Below, piece after piece: positions 13,960 to 26,336 of a stretch of 64,000 bases of DNA (positions within the stretch are counted from its first letter, which is position 1; each line of letters starts with the position of its first letter). The stretch lies in assembly GCF_000189635.1 (NCBI RefSeq), contig NW_002476052.1, positions 63,784 through 127,783 of the forward strand, read 5' to 3'. This stretch comes from Tetrahymena thermophila SB210 (Eukaryota > Ciliophora > Oligohymenophorea > Hymenostomatida > Tetrahymenidae). Below the pieces are notes generated by a model. It did no database searches. It was not told the origin of the DNA and saw nothing but the letters and a program-made list of their open reading frames with translations. The translations under genes were made by a program, and so were the position numbers.

Positions 13960-14484
13960 ATGACATCACTAGCTCAGATAAAAAGAGGCTACTCATATAT
14001 GAATCAAAGCTAATTAATTAAAATGATTATTATTTAAGCTTAAAATGCATTATTTGATTTTAACATCAAATAATTTAATTAATATAAGAAATTCTACGCT
14101 CCATATATTTTTAGCTGTTGTAAGTTTACACATTTAGATATTTCTTGTCCTAGAATTTAGCACTATCTTTCTGAAAATGAATCAGATCTTAAAAAATATA
14201 AATTGAATATAAACTTTTAATTTATAAAATTAATTAATTAGTACGTTATATTTAAAGTTAAATTTTTAAGAGTCAAACATTCAGATAGTTAATCGACTAA
14301 GAGTTTGGTATATAGTTTTTTAGTTTACTATTATTCACTAATTAACAAAAAAAAATTTTGGTTCCTCTAATTAATCTAAATTAATAAATTTTACTTTAAA
14401 CATAGATTCAAAGTCTCTAAATGCAACCATTAAGATACTCCTGCTATATATAAATCATTAACGCTTAGTTCTTGCTATAATTGA
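13960..14484 (+). CDS. Hypothetical 174-residue frame
   Basis: ATG at 13960 opens a frame to TGA at 14482-14484. It includes a Cys/His-containing stretch (IFSCCKFTHLDISCPRIQHY) followed by SENESDLKKYKLN, which looks like protein rather than chance, but the second half is dominated by Ile, Asn, Lys, Phe and Tyr codons expected from AT-rich noncoding DNA. Out-of-register frames with coding flavour follow (14400-14560, containing LKDEFTSLEID), suggesting a frameshifted relic. No family assigned. Confidence 0.3.
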
Positions 14485-14973
14485 CTAAAAAAATAAAAAT
14501 ATTTCATTACAAACTCAAATATTAAAAGATGAATTTACAAGCTTAGAGATAGATTTTTCAGTGATCTGAAGTTTTAGAGAGAATATAATGCTTATATCAG
14601 CTAATCCTCGGTAGAAAAAAGGAAACTAATAAATATAAATTTGATAAAAATAATGAAATGTAAAAAAAAATAAACCAAATTTAATATTAAATTAAAAAAA
14701 ATTAGGTCATACAATATCCCAAAATTTAAATCAACGAGTTTTTCTAGCTTAGAAATCATGTGAATAGTTTACTTGAACACTTTTATTTCATCTAATAAAC
14801 TATTTTTATTTTATTAGCAATTTTAAATATAAACAAAGTAGCATTTATTTATTTACAAGTATTTATCGAAATCTATAAATAGTTATTCAAGATTTGTGAG
14901 ATTCGACAATTATTAAGCAACTAGTAAAACTTAATCTTCTTGAATACTTGGCAATCTTTAAATTCAAATTAAT
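14485..14973. other. Short stretch with out-of-register coding-like pieces
   Basis: Holds fragments such as SDLKFQREYNAYIS (plus strand, about 14560-14610) that are open only briefly. They may belong to the same decayed gene as the frames on either side. No other element seen. Confidence 0.3.
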
Positions 14974-15579
14974 ATGGTCTTATTGAAGAGATAAATATCA
15001 TAATTAATTTAAATTTACTTGTATTTTATTTCTAATTAAATCAAATTTTAACATTCTGTGACACAAGTCAATAGCTCATGCAGTTACTCAAAACTATTTT
15101 TGCTATTATTTCTTTTGAAGATTTGTAAAAATTAATTAAATAATCTTAAAATAATTTAGATAGATGCTTACAACGAATTATATGAAAACTTTTTTAATAA
15201 CTTTTATTAGCTTATTTAGTAAAACAAAGTTCCTAGTGAAGTATTACTAATTTTTATTTAACTAATTATATTTAATAAGGTTGATTAAAATAAAGAAATA
15301 ATTAATAAATATTTACTTTAAGTTAATCCTTAGTTCTTAAATATAGCCAGCAAATTTAGTTTCTATATTGAATTCTTCAAATTAATTAAATTAATTTAAC
15401 TGTATTGGTTCACTTAATATTTTTAATTATTTAATAAATAATCACTACTTTTAAATTAAACTAAATTTCCTAAAAGTTAAAAGTAAGTATCGATTAATTT
15501 TTTATTGTTTTAAAATGGTAAAGTTTAAAAATTTTTATCAATCACAAGAAAATCAATATGTTTGCAATAAGTAAAATGA
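14974..15579 (+). CDS. Hypothetical 201-residue frame
   Basis: ATG at 14974 to TGA at 15577-15579, 202 codons including stop. The central part (IDAYNELYENFFNNFY, then QQNKVPSEVLLIFIQL and NPQFLNIASKFSFYIEF) has protein-like composition; the ends are low in complexity. A competing frame at 15060-15190 (FEDLQKLIKQSQNNLDR) also looks coding, again pointing to frameshift decay rather than an intact gene. No domain recognised. Confidence 0.3.
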
Positions 15580-16595
15580 AATGAAATAAGATAGTTAGCT
15601 AATTAGTTTTTATTTAGTGAATAAATATACTTGAAATTTAGAGTTAATTTTTCAAGTAGCAATAGATTATCAAGATGTAGCTTTATTATTTTTTGACTCG
15701 TTTATTCCAATAGTAAATTTTATCTATTTATTTAATTAATTCATTAATGTAAAATTTTAAAACTGTAAATAAAACTACTTAATATTGATACTTAGAGAAC
15801 GAAGATATTTCTAATTAGCAATAAATGGAAAAATAGCATTGCCTAAAGACTTGAATTGAATGTATGAGTATCTGTTTTTAAATATAAATAATTAAGTAGA
15901 TGAAAACTTATTTATTTTTACTCTAAACTTAATTGTAACTATTTCAGATTTTGACATATGAGAGCTTATTTAAATGCTTTTTTACATAATTTGTACGGTA
16001 ACTTAAAGTTTCTAATTCAAAATAATGAAAATATTAAAAATATAAAATTGATTTATCTAAATAATTATATTAATTTTTACTTTAAATTTAAAGTTACATT
16101 TTCTACGGTTTCATTTTTAAATAAAGATTAAGCAATTGAAATAAATGTGGCATCTTTATTGTAATATCTTTAAATTTAATTTATTTTATTATAAATTAAT
16201 ATTTTATTTATAATTCAACTACATTAGACTGAGCGTAAAAGTGTTTAAATTATATAATTGAGGTAAAATCCTTGATATAGATTTCAGAATTGCTTCTGTA
16301 TGAATTGATTTTCTGTTTTAATATACAATTAATTATACTAGAATTATATTAACTATTTGAGTAACCTTACTTTAAATCTAGGTTTAAAATTTTAGTGTTC
16401 ACACATTTATTTAAATAGATGCAAATTTATTCATATACTTCTTTAGATAAATCGGAGGACCTTCAATTAAAAGATCAGTTTACAATTGCAATTTATAAAA
16501 TTTTGAAAATTAAATGTGTAATTAAATACTCTGATAGATTTACAAATAGGTATTAAATGAGATTGTGATAACCAATTAAATTTTATAGCTTTTTA
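15580..16595. other. AT-rich region with one small coding-like fragment
   Basis: Near 16400-16560 on the plus strand a short frame (SLDKSEDLQLKDQFTIAIYK) ends at TGA 16567-16569 and looks like an exon or relic. The rest shows no supportable feature. Confidence 0.3.
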
Positions 16596-17123
16596 TCAAG
16601 AAAGAAAAGAATAAAAAAGTGGATTTGGGCTTAAAAGAAATATTTAGTATATTACATCTTTGAAGTTTGTTGTTTCTGTAAAAAGTTATTCCTTGTGCTA
16701 AATTGTCTTTAAATCAATTTCTTGTATCCATATATTTCTTAATGTTTTATTATCATTAAATTCTAAACACCCATATTTACTTTTCTTATTCAAAAGCTAG
16801 TAGCAATTTTCTGCAGGAAATTTTTCAAACACTTAACTTAGCAAACAATTATTTTATTGCTTAGTATCATTAAGCAGGTTTACACTGCTATTAATATATG
16901 AATCGTCATTAATTTTGATTAGTAATTTGCTTTTAGTATATTTGTTGAATGCACTAACTATAACATATTTTTCTTAGCTGCTAACATAGTCCAGAAACTA
17001 GTAAAACTTTTTTTACTATTTTAACTAGCTTAAAATAATGTCAATTTCATTTTTTAAAAAGCAGTTATTTGAGACTTACTACTTTATGTGAATATATTTT
17101 TATTTACTGCAGCATTTACCCAT
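16596..17123 (-). CDS. Small protein with N-myristoylation/palmitoylation signal (175 aa)
   Basis: Single-exon frame from ATG (complement of 17121-17123) to TGA 16596-16598, 176 codons. The N-terminus MGKCCSKQ fits the N-myristoyltransferase pattern: Gly2, small Ser at position 6, and adjacent Cys4-Cys5 that are typical palmitoylation sites. The product is therefore probably anchored to the inner face of a membrane. The body is hydrophilic and mixed alpha/beta in appearance (EKYVIVSAFNKYTKSKLLI, LRNIWIQEIDLKTIQHKEQ) with no domain I recognise. A competing plus-strand frame of about 190 codons through the same bases is hydrophobic and compositionally an antisense shadow. It lies about 800 bases beyond the end of the histidine-kinase-like gene, same strand. 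Confidence 0.75.
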
Positions 17124-17924
17124 ATTAAATAAATTAATAAACAACTTTAATTAATTAAAAGCAAAGTAGATGTATATTTTGTTATTATTTATGAATGTAT
17201 TTTGCTTCTTTCTTTAATCTTTAAGTGATCTATTTATTTTTGTAATACTTTTATTAGATAGAAAAAAATTAATTATTTTGAAATAGTTAATATGCAAACT
17301 ATATCCAATTTTTATATAAATTAAACATATTTATGTTAATATTTTATAATTAAAAAACACCAATTTATTTGCTTACTTATTTTGATTATTGTGAAAAATT
17401 CAATTAAAATGCAAGTATCAATCATCCATATTTACTGCAAATAAAATAATTAACTCCAAACACAAATATTTATTTCATCCAATAAATTGTCTAAAAATAA
17501 ACCTCAATAAATCGAAGATTTTTTGAATTTGCGGGTTGCGAGTTAACGAGGTTTTATGGTATGTATTATCTTTTCCTTATCAATAAATAATTTTTACCTA
17601 AAATTTTACTTCAAACTACATCAGCCTAATCTGTTTGCTTATTTTTAATAAAGTAAGAAAAGAGACAAAGAGTTAGTTTTTACGATAAATAGAAATATCG
17701 TTAAATTTCAAAAAAATACTTATCAATTTATTAATATTTTTTAATGAAAATTAACACTTTTTAAAGCAACATTTTGATCAAGTAATAAAAATATAAAAAT
17801 AAACTAAATAAGTTTTATAATAGAAAAAGTACAAAAAGAGTTGTTTATTAATATATTTATTTATTAAAGTTTATAAGTTTAGTTAATATCTTTTTATTTA
17901 TATAGTTTTATTTTGTTTTGTTTT
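17124..17924. other. AT-rich intergenic region
   Basis: Probably contains the 5' leader of the myristoylated protein and the 3' region of the histidine-kinase-like gene (both minus strand). No gene or RNA found. A GC-richer patch at 17530-17560 (GCGGGTTGCGAGTTAACGAG) stands out but has no evident function. Confidence 0.4.
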
Positions 17925-20900
17925 TCAATTAATCAAAGTGCTATTATCTGATTCGTTGTTTTAAAAAATTGGTCTTGTGGTTTCATCTCCAGTCAAATTA
18001 CTTTACAAATGATTTAGATTTGTATTTGTATTACTAGTAATAAGATCATTTTTATTAAAGTTATGCCTGTTTTACTAATTATCGGAAGTCTATCTGAAAA
18101 GGCAGGTTTTGGTTTGGTTGATGGTATTATAGATACTAACACTTTTTTTTATAGTATTCATTTTCAACAAAGATACTTTGTAATGAAGGTCAGAGTAAAT
18201 TTTATTTGCTGCACTTGAATCTAAAACTATTTAAGTAGAGCTTTTTAAAATTTCAGAGTCATTAAATTTTTCATCAATTTAAGAAGATTAAATAATAGTA
18301 TTTTCTTCATTTTAATTATTTTAGAATTAAGAAACTTGCTTTGGTCTTAATTTTGGTTAATTTTAATCTCTCATATCTTCTTCTATGTTAATGTCTTCAA
18401 TATTATTTAAGAGTTACTTCGAAAATGTTGAATAGAAATTCGATTTAGAGATATTTAATTGCTAAACAAATTTTAAGTTATCAAAAGGAATATCTTTGTT
18501 TTCTTCAATCGTTATTTTTAAGTTTTGGTATATATAAAAGTGAACTTCTATCCCCTTTTCCAAAATAAAATATTTTTACCTTAAAAATTTTAAATATTAA
18601 ATGGTAATTAAGTAAGAGGTATAAATAAAAAAAATTATTTATTTCCAATTCAAAATAAAGTAATTGTAAATAATTTTAGAAATGAAATTGATTTTATTAT
18701 TTTAATAGTTTATTTTATTTAATTATTAATTTATTAAAATATTTACCTTTGGCATACAAGCTTAGGCAAAGAAATCATGATATGGACCTATCCTTCCTAT
18801 AAGACCTTAGTTAACTTTCCACCCTAAAAATTTAAATTATTAGTAATTTTCGTCTTTTTCAGCATCTCCTATTTCTTTTAAAATAGTAAGCAATTTGGAT
18901 TACTGTAAAATTAACCCATTGTCTTAGATTGATATTTTCAAAATGTTAGACATATTGTTTGACCCTTCGAGGAGCTAAAACTTAATATTGATTTTTTATT
19001 TTTAAATGATTGTTGAAGTGCTTAACTAAAATTCATTTGTATCTTTTTGTAAGTTAATATTTAGCTTGTTAAATTAGCCATCTTAAAATTAATCTTTTAT
19101 AGGTGTAGGATCCTTTTACTAGATATCAGTTTTACTACTATCTAACTAAAATAATTGTGGAGTCGGTAATAAATTTGCACTTAAATTAGTATTACTTTTT
19201 TATGATTTATTAAGTAGTGAGTTGTAATATTAGTTATTGTTATTAAAAGTAAGTTTCCTAGCTCTTTCTCTATCTCTAAATGAAAGTAGAGGAGACATTC
19301 CTGTTTATTCTTCTTATTCGATAGGAGATGTACTTGTATTTTATTATTTTGGGTTTATCTACAGTTTTTGTTTCTAAAATTTGAAAGCATTTTATATTGT
19401 GCTTACTCTTCTGCTGATATCTTAATTTTTTGTCTTCTATTCTATTTGCGATATCTATATAGCTCTTATAGAGTTTTCAATAAAATTGTGAAGTATTTAC
19501 TAAAATCTAGTGTTTAAAGTGTGCAAAACAGTATTTTTATTGCAGTTTTCAAAAATAAACTTTATCATGTTTTATTCAACAGCTTAGTGAAATGATTCTT
19601 AAATATGTTATACTATTTCTCCTATGGTAATGTCATTAAAACTTTAAGGATTTTCATTATTTAGCATTTTTTTTTTTAATCTAGCATGGTCATGAATATT
19701 TTGTAGCTGAAGCTGAGCCAATCTGATGTTTGAAAGAATCAATCGTTTATTTGAAATATTTTATTCTATTTTTGAAAGTTTTTCCCCTTAAATTATATTT
19801 TAAAAATTTACAAATTAATAAATAAATATTATTGAATAAATAAAAGATTCAATAAATTAGTAAAAAAAAAATATAGATGGTATTGATATTAATTCATAAA
19901 TTTGAATTGTTTTTTTTGAAAATAGGTATTTATAATTTAAAGTTAAAAATTTTTTTAGTTATTTGACTTATTCATAAGCAGATGAAAGATTAAAAATAAA
20001 AAAAGACATTAAGAAGTTTTGCTTCAGCATTATAAAAAAAATAAGCGAATGAATAAAAATATGTGATTAGATAACTTATGGTGACTGATAATACTTAATA
20101 TTTTTAATTTTTTTTGTAAGTTTAGTTTGATAAAATTGAGTGATAAGAAGTGATTAAATAAAATATTTTGTATAAAAGTAATTAAGAAAATAAATAAATA
20201 CCCATTTTTAAGCACATTATGTAAAACTTCTGCTCTATATGATTCTTTGCTATTTATAGATTTCTGATTTTTTATTAATCTTTTTCTTCTTCTAGCTCAA
20301 TGCAACAATGATAACAATTTTAATTGAAATAAGTAGATAGCTTTATTTTATACTTTTAGGGTTCTTCTGACTCGTTTCTTTAGTATGTAGAATACAGTAA
20401 AATAGCATTTTACTTTAGCTTACTTGGTTCGCCTGAAGTTAAACTTTAGTTTTTTGGTCTTATATTATTAGTTTTGCTGTTACTTTTTTATCCTTTTTGC
20501 ATTTTATCTTTTTTGTGGAATTCAATAAATGCTTTTATGTATTCAATAATTTTGTTCTCCAACGAACAAGGTATCTCATCCTAAAATTAAGGTAATTTAT
20601 TTAATATTAATATATAATTTTATTGATTTGCTTATTGAATTATGAAATAAATAGATCAATTATCAAAATTGATTACTCTTTCTGACATTTTGACTGAAGG
20701 ATAGACTTTAACTGCTCTTGAGAATATTTTGAAAGAATCGTTTGTATTAACTTAAAATATTTTTTAAGCATGTTAGTTGACAATATCCAAAGTAATAAAA
20801 TTCTGTTTTTAATCATATTTCACCGTCATTATACTAGTAGAAAGTCCAAATTTGACAACCTTTGCCCACTACTTTTCTGACTGCTTTAAAGAAAATGATT

Positions 20901-21621
20901 CTTTCTTGCATTAATAAGACTTAAATAAAAATACAACTATGAATAAATTTAAGACTAAATAGTTGTACTTAATAGCATATATTTCATTTTTCCATGTAAT
21001 AACGACAAAACTTTATTATAAAAATTGAAGATATTTACTACTATCGAATCTAATACATTTATTTATAACCAAGTAGATCCATTTTTAATCATGAAAATGC
21101 TACTTAAAGAAATATTTAAAAATATAAAAATATGAAAATATAATTTTGTAAAATTAAATTTGAAATAAAATTTACACTGACAATTTAAAAGCTACTTAAA
21201 AAATTTGACTCAAAAAATTTTCATTGAAAAAGAAGAGAATCATCTGCATTTAGAAAATCTGTGCTGAATAAAAAAATAATGCATAAGGATCATTAATTTT
21301 CAATTGAGGTCCAAGGTAATACATAAGATAGCCATAAATGGAGGTAGCAAATAATTATAACATATTGATGTAATAATTATAATATTTAGGTATTTTCTTT
21401 AAAATCTAAATTAAAATCAGCAAGCAAATTACCGACACTATGCTAAAAGCTAAAATATACATCTCGCTTTAAACAATAGACATGATAAAATTGGGAATAG
21501 AAACTATTCCCATATAATAATAAGATAGCTAAATGAATATAATTATGTTAGACTTTCTTGTTTGTTCCTGGTATTCCTTTTCTAAATTTTTTGATTTGAA
21601 CCTAAGTGTATGTTTCTCCAT
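17925..21621 (-). CDS. Membrane histidine-kinase-like protein with degenerate catalytic motifs (997 aa)
   Basis: Four exons close in frame: 20677-21621, 20202-20580, 18747-19786, 17925-18554 (introns of 96, 415 and 192 nt, phases 0, 1, 0). Residues 1-27 are polar, about 28-215 hold several membrane helices (GIVSIPNFIMSIV, FSIVSVICLLILIQIL), then a PAS-like stretch (FITLDIVNQHAQKIFQVN) and a coiled linker. The dimerisation/ATP-binding layout of sensor kinases follows: RLILSNIRLAQLQLQN, FNDITIGEIVQHIQESFHQA, N-box-like RFQQILHNFIENSIRA (about 535), D-box-like IQDNGLILQQ (about 735), and GWKVNQGLIGRIGP (about 770). The usual His-Glu-Leu-Arg-Thr-Pro H-box is not visible, the D-box lacks its Gly-x-Gly, and no receiver domain follows; the C-terminus is a long Ser/Asn/Gln-rich tail. 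Likely a pseudokinase. The last intron's acceptor (18555) was chosen by phase and is less certain. Confidence 0.8.
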
Positions 21622-24270
21622 TTTTTGTTCCGTTGAATTTTAAAATTTGAGTTATTCAATCTATTAACTTATCTATCAATTAATTAATCAATAGTATATT
21701 TACTTTTAATATAATTTATTTTACTTCTACTTTAATTTAATTTAATGATTCTCTTAATGAATGAGTGAACAATTAATTTATTAATATAATTATTTATTTA
21801 TAACAAACTCTATTGATTATGTTCTATTCAATTTATCTAGCTTTATTATAATTTTTTTAAAAATACATTTCGATAGGTAAAAAAAATTTACTTAATTTTT
21901 AAAAAAGAAAAATCTCTATTTATTAAAATTATCTAATAAAAGCCTAAGCTACAGTTAATTGTATTAGGTAAAAATAATAATTGTTATTTACATCATGAAT
22001 ATCATGAATGAAGAGAACAAAATAACTTAATGAAAATAATTTTAAATTAATTAATAATTATAATTGTATGTAAGACAACAAAAAATTTTATATAAACATA
22101 ATAACATTTTTGGTAGCACATATTTTGATAGAAAGAGAATACAAAAAGAGAAAGCTGAAATAATTTAATGGTTTGTTAAGAATTAATAAGAAAGATACTT
22201 TTATAAAGTATAAAATATATCATTAAAATTGAAATATATTAAATGAGAGTTATGAGAAGGACACTTTGAAACAAAAGTAAGTTAGAATTTATTTAGATAG
22301 ATTGTATTTTCCAAAATTATATTTAAACTTCATTCATTATAATTTAAAAAAGAAAAGTTAATTAATCACAAATATTCATATTTTTAATTCAATAACTTTA
22401 ATTTCTATTTGTTTAATGACTTATTAATTATAAACAATAATTGGCTTTATAGACTATTTTATTATCTCTTCCTTAAAGCTGTTAGTTGACAATATTTATA
22501 CAAAAAATTTGGTTTCAAGAGATCGATTTGGATTCATTTTCTAAGTTTTTAGTTTCATTTATACATTTTTTGCATGTTATTCAAATTACGAATGAGAATC
22601 GAAGTGAGTTATTTAATCAAATGACATAAATCTTTTTTTGAAGATGTCAATCAAAGCATTCGTATTTATATCTATGAATACATATGCGTTACTAGAAAAA
22701 GAGAGTAATATTTCATTTTGATTAAATTAAAATGCATATTTTTAAATAATATGATTGCTTTTATTAAATTATTACACCAAGTAACTTTTTGAATAAAAAT
22801 ATACGGGTAACAATATTGGATTGGTTACTCTTTTTTTTTCAAAATATGTATAAATAAATCATGCTCCTTCTTAATATTAAATTAAAAAAATTATAATATT
22901 TGATATTAATAATTATTAATATGTAAGCAAAATATTTATTTGTTCAAAAAAAGAAACCCATATATCCACAAAAACAGAGCTAAAATTTATTTTATTTATT
23001 TAATTAATTAATAAATCAATGGAATCAAAAAAATATTTGTTCTTTTGTTTGATTTGGTTGGATTTTTTAAATTGTGTTAATTAATGAATTCAAGCAAATT
23101 ATTATTTTAATAATTCAAGTAAAAATAAAGACCTGTTCATAGATAAATGTTTTTAATTTTTTTTTTCTTTTCTTTATTAGCTTGTTTGCTTACTTATATA
23201 TTTATTTATTCATTCATTAATCACCTCTCAATACTTTAAACTATAACAGAAAAAAATAAGTCAAAATTAAAAGTAAAATTATAATAATATTTTTGCCAGC
23301 CTTAGTTTCCTTCTTTTTTGATTGTTTTTTTAGCTCGCTAGCTATTTTTTATTGTTTATATAATTTTTAGGAACTAAATTTATTGTTAATTTATACTTTT
23401 AAGAAATTATCCTAAGTATTGAGAATAAAAAAAATAAGTTTTAAAAATGTTTTATTTCAAATATATTTTTTATAGTAATATTTACTTTTTTAAAATGAAT
23501 TGAGTATTTTTACTAAATATGCGGATATTTGTATATATTTGAATCAAATTTTTCTAAAATAAATTAAAGCGCTATGATCTACTTACCTAACTTATTGACT
23601 AAATACCAATCAATCATTTATTTGTGGATAAAAAAAAATATGTGATAATTTAGTTAAGACGTCAAACTATTTGCTTATTCGATGTAAATATTGATAAATG
23701 ATTCATATTAAAAATATTTACGCACCAGATTTTTAGATGAAATATAGAGTAAACACTTACTAAAATAAATATAAAATTAAAACCTCAGCATTTATTTTTC
23801 TTGATGAATAAATCAAAAGAACAAAGTGAGTAATCTCTCACCCTTTAAATAGTTTTGATAAATTTAAATATTTCTTGAATGATTGTTAAGCATAATTTGT
23901 AATTTGGAGTTTGAAAAATGGATTTTAGTATTTATTTGAATTTGTTACTTTAGATATACTATAGATTATAAATAAATATACATTTGAAATTACAGCAAAA
24001 TTTTATTGATTTATAAAAAGTATTTAAATTTTATATATGTATTTATTTGTTGATTAATAGGGAAAAGATAATATATGAGTTTCTTAGTTACTTATCTTAG
24101 CAAGCATTACAACTGAACGTAGTTATTTCTTAGTTTTGAAATGTTATTAAGTGTGGTAGAATTTATATTTATGAAGAGCATAAGAGAGAAGATGAATGAA
24201 TTTGTATATTATATTTGAGTATTTGTGTAAGTATAAAAGTTATTTATTTATTTATCTTTGATAAATTAAA
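21622..24270. other. Long AT-rich region with weak coding-like fragments
   Basis: At 22440-22640 both strands show frames of 50-65 codons with some protein character (plus: FQEIDLDSFSKFLVSFIHF; minus: STNSFKEEIIKQSIKP), so at most one is real; the TGTTAGTTGACAATAT motif there also occurs at 20770 inside the kinase-like gene, hinting at a duplicated fragment. The remainder is homopolymer-rich with no supportable gene. Confidence 0.35.
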
Positions 24271-24732
24271 TCAGCAAAGATAGTTGTTTGACAATATAAG
24301 GGTTTTAGCATCATCGAAGCATATATCTGGAATACAAAGAAATTGATAAAGAATAATAGCGGAATTTCTAGTGATGGTTATATTTTCTTCAAGTTCTTGC
24401 CACGAGGAAGACTTTTTCTTTTTTTAGATATATGATATTTCTGAGTCAAGCTATTCGTTTATTTCAAATAAGACATTTAGTCTCGATCTTAATGATTTTA
24501 TTTCGTTTAGCACTGCGTATATCTACTTAAGTATGTTCTCATTTTATATTTTCGCAAGTTTTTTTTATAGGTAATCTGAGAAATTCTTTAGATTGCAGGA
24601 AAATTTGGGGTCGTTAAAGGCAGCTTCCAAGCTTTCTATGCATATTTTTAACTAACCAATTATGTCCAAGTAAGCACTGTGAAGGTTATATGCCCTGTAT
24701 TGCAAATTAGAGTGAGCTTAAGTGCATCCCAT
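24271..24732 (-). CDS. Small helical protein with N-myristoylation signal (153 aa)
   Basis: Single exon, ATG (complement of 24730-24732) to TGA 24271-24273, 154 codons. MGCTQAHSN carries Gly2 with a permitted Ala at position 6 for N-myristoylation and Cys3 as a palmitoylation candidate. Most of the remainder is predicted helix or coiled coil (AYLDIIGQLKICIESLEAAF, IYAVLNEIKSLRSRLNVLF, DSEISYIQKKKKSSSWQEL). G+C is clearly higher than the flanks. No known family recognised. Like the MGKCCS protein it is likely a peripheral membrane protein; the two share no obvious sequence beyond the lipidation signal. Confidence 0.78.
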
Positions 24733-25241
24733 TTTCAATTAATAGATAGTGTTTATTGATGATTAGATTGATACTGTTTTATGCAAATAATAATAATTAT
24801 GAAATTTTAATTAAGGTATCTAATTTATTAATTTTATATTATTTTTATTAATTATCTTTTTTTAGCTTGATCAAGTTATTTAAAAAGATTTCGTTTGAAT
24901 TCAATGCATTTAAAAAATTAACAAGTAAATTTATTAATTAAGAAATAAATAAATTAATTAATGAATGAATGGTTTGGCGGATTAGCGATAAATTAATATG
25001 TAAATTAATTATTTATTTATAAATAAATCAGTGAAATGAGCAAATTGGCTTTTTGTTAATTCTAATGTAATATTATTATACAGTATATGTGAATACAGCT
25101 ATTATTAATTAATAAACACTATGCCAACTAATTCTGTAAAATATAATTTATTTACGCACTATATTCTCTAAAAATTAACTTAAATTGTGATTTCCATTTA
25201 TTATTTATTTTTAAATATTATTTAAAGAAAATATTAATTTA
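24733..25241. other. AT-rich intergenic region
   Basis: No gene seen. The stretch 24940-24980 repeats short AATTAATTAATGAATGAATGG-like motifs; probably leader or spacer for the flanking minus-strand genes. Confidence 0.4.
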
Positions 25242-25424
25242 TCATTCTAAATAATTTTACTCTTTCTCTTCTTGTTCAAATTCAAAGTGTATTTTGTATA
25301 AGCCATCATTATCTTTGAAAATAAAGCAAAGACTCTCTTTTAAAATTTTTAGAACAAGTTTCTTTCTTTCAATTAGGCTGACTTAATTTTTTGAATTTAA
25401 TATTTTTTTTAATATTGTAAACAT
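25242..25424 (-). CDS. Hypothetical 60-residue protein
   Basis: ATG (complement of 25422-25424) to TGA 25242-25244, 61 codons. Sequence is basic then acidic (SLIERKKLVLKILKESLCF, then FKDNDGLYKIHFEFEQEEKE), with composition well above the AT-rich background, so I regard it as a probable small gene or the only surviving exon of one. No family, signal peptide or membrane segment seen. Confidence 0.5.
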
Positions 25425-26336
25425 AATTTTCTATTATAAGTCTTATTTAAGAAAAATATTAATTAAATAAATAAAAATACTAATGAAAGTAAGAAATTTA
25501 CACTATCAACACTTATCATTTAAACTTTATTCTAGTTAAAAATTATTCTAGTTAAAAGTCAATAAATAAAATAAAAGTTTACAAATAATTCAGTTCAAAT
25601 AGAATTTATGCTTACGATATTTTTATAAAAAAGAATGAGCATCACAAACAGATAATGCATTAATTAATTTATAGATAGATAAATAAGTAAACATATAGTT
25701 ATATTAAATAATTTTCATGTAAATAGATTATGTTTACTGCTTTGGTTTTTTATAAAGAAAAAGTGAACTATTTAAATTTTTATGTTTTTACTAACAAGAA
25801 ATTAATTAGTAAATAAATAGATTCAAAAATCATACATGAATAATATAAGTGTTCTATCGAGATATAATTTACGCTAATTTTAATGATTTAAATTCTAATT
25901 ACTTTTTTAATAAAAAAAATATAATAAATAACAGGAAATTTCTTTTGTTCTAATCACAATCATATCATATAAATATTTTTTAAATTTGATAGGTATGGGT
26001 TATTAATAATCAATATTTTAAAATCTGCTGATTAGATTCATTTTTAAGCATTTTTGAGAATTTTTTTCAAGTAATTTTAAACACAAACAAAAATTATTTA
26101 CATACATGCATAAAAATAGAGAGATAAATAGGATTATGAAATTGATCTCCAAAATTATAATTTTTTTATTAATATTACATAAATTTATATTTATTATCTA
26201 TTCACTGGCTACTGGATAGCAAGCTAGCTGATTAGCTGCTTGATGAATGTCATAGTAAAATAAAAATTTAATTAATTCATTGACTCTATTACCAATTTTA
26301 CTTTAAAAATATAAGTATTTTTCTATAAAGCTCTAT
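25425..26336. other. AT-rich intergenic region
   Basis: No supportable gene. Includes a short GC-richer direct-repeat patch at 26205-26245 (GGCTACTGGATAGCAAGCTAG and GCTGATTAGCTGCTTGATG), too short to interpret. Confidence 0.35.

Noticed and set aside
16620-17100. About 190-codon plus-strand frame without TGA
   Set aside because: Hydrophobic, lacks a sensible start, and lies exactly opposite the well-composed MGKCCS gene.
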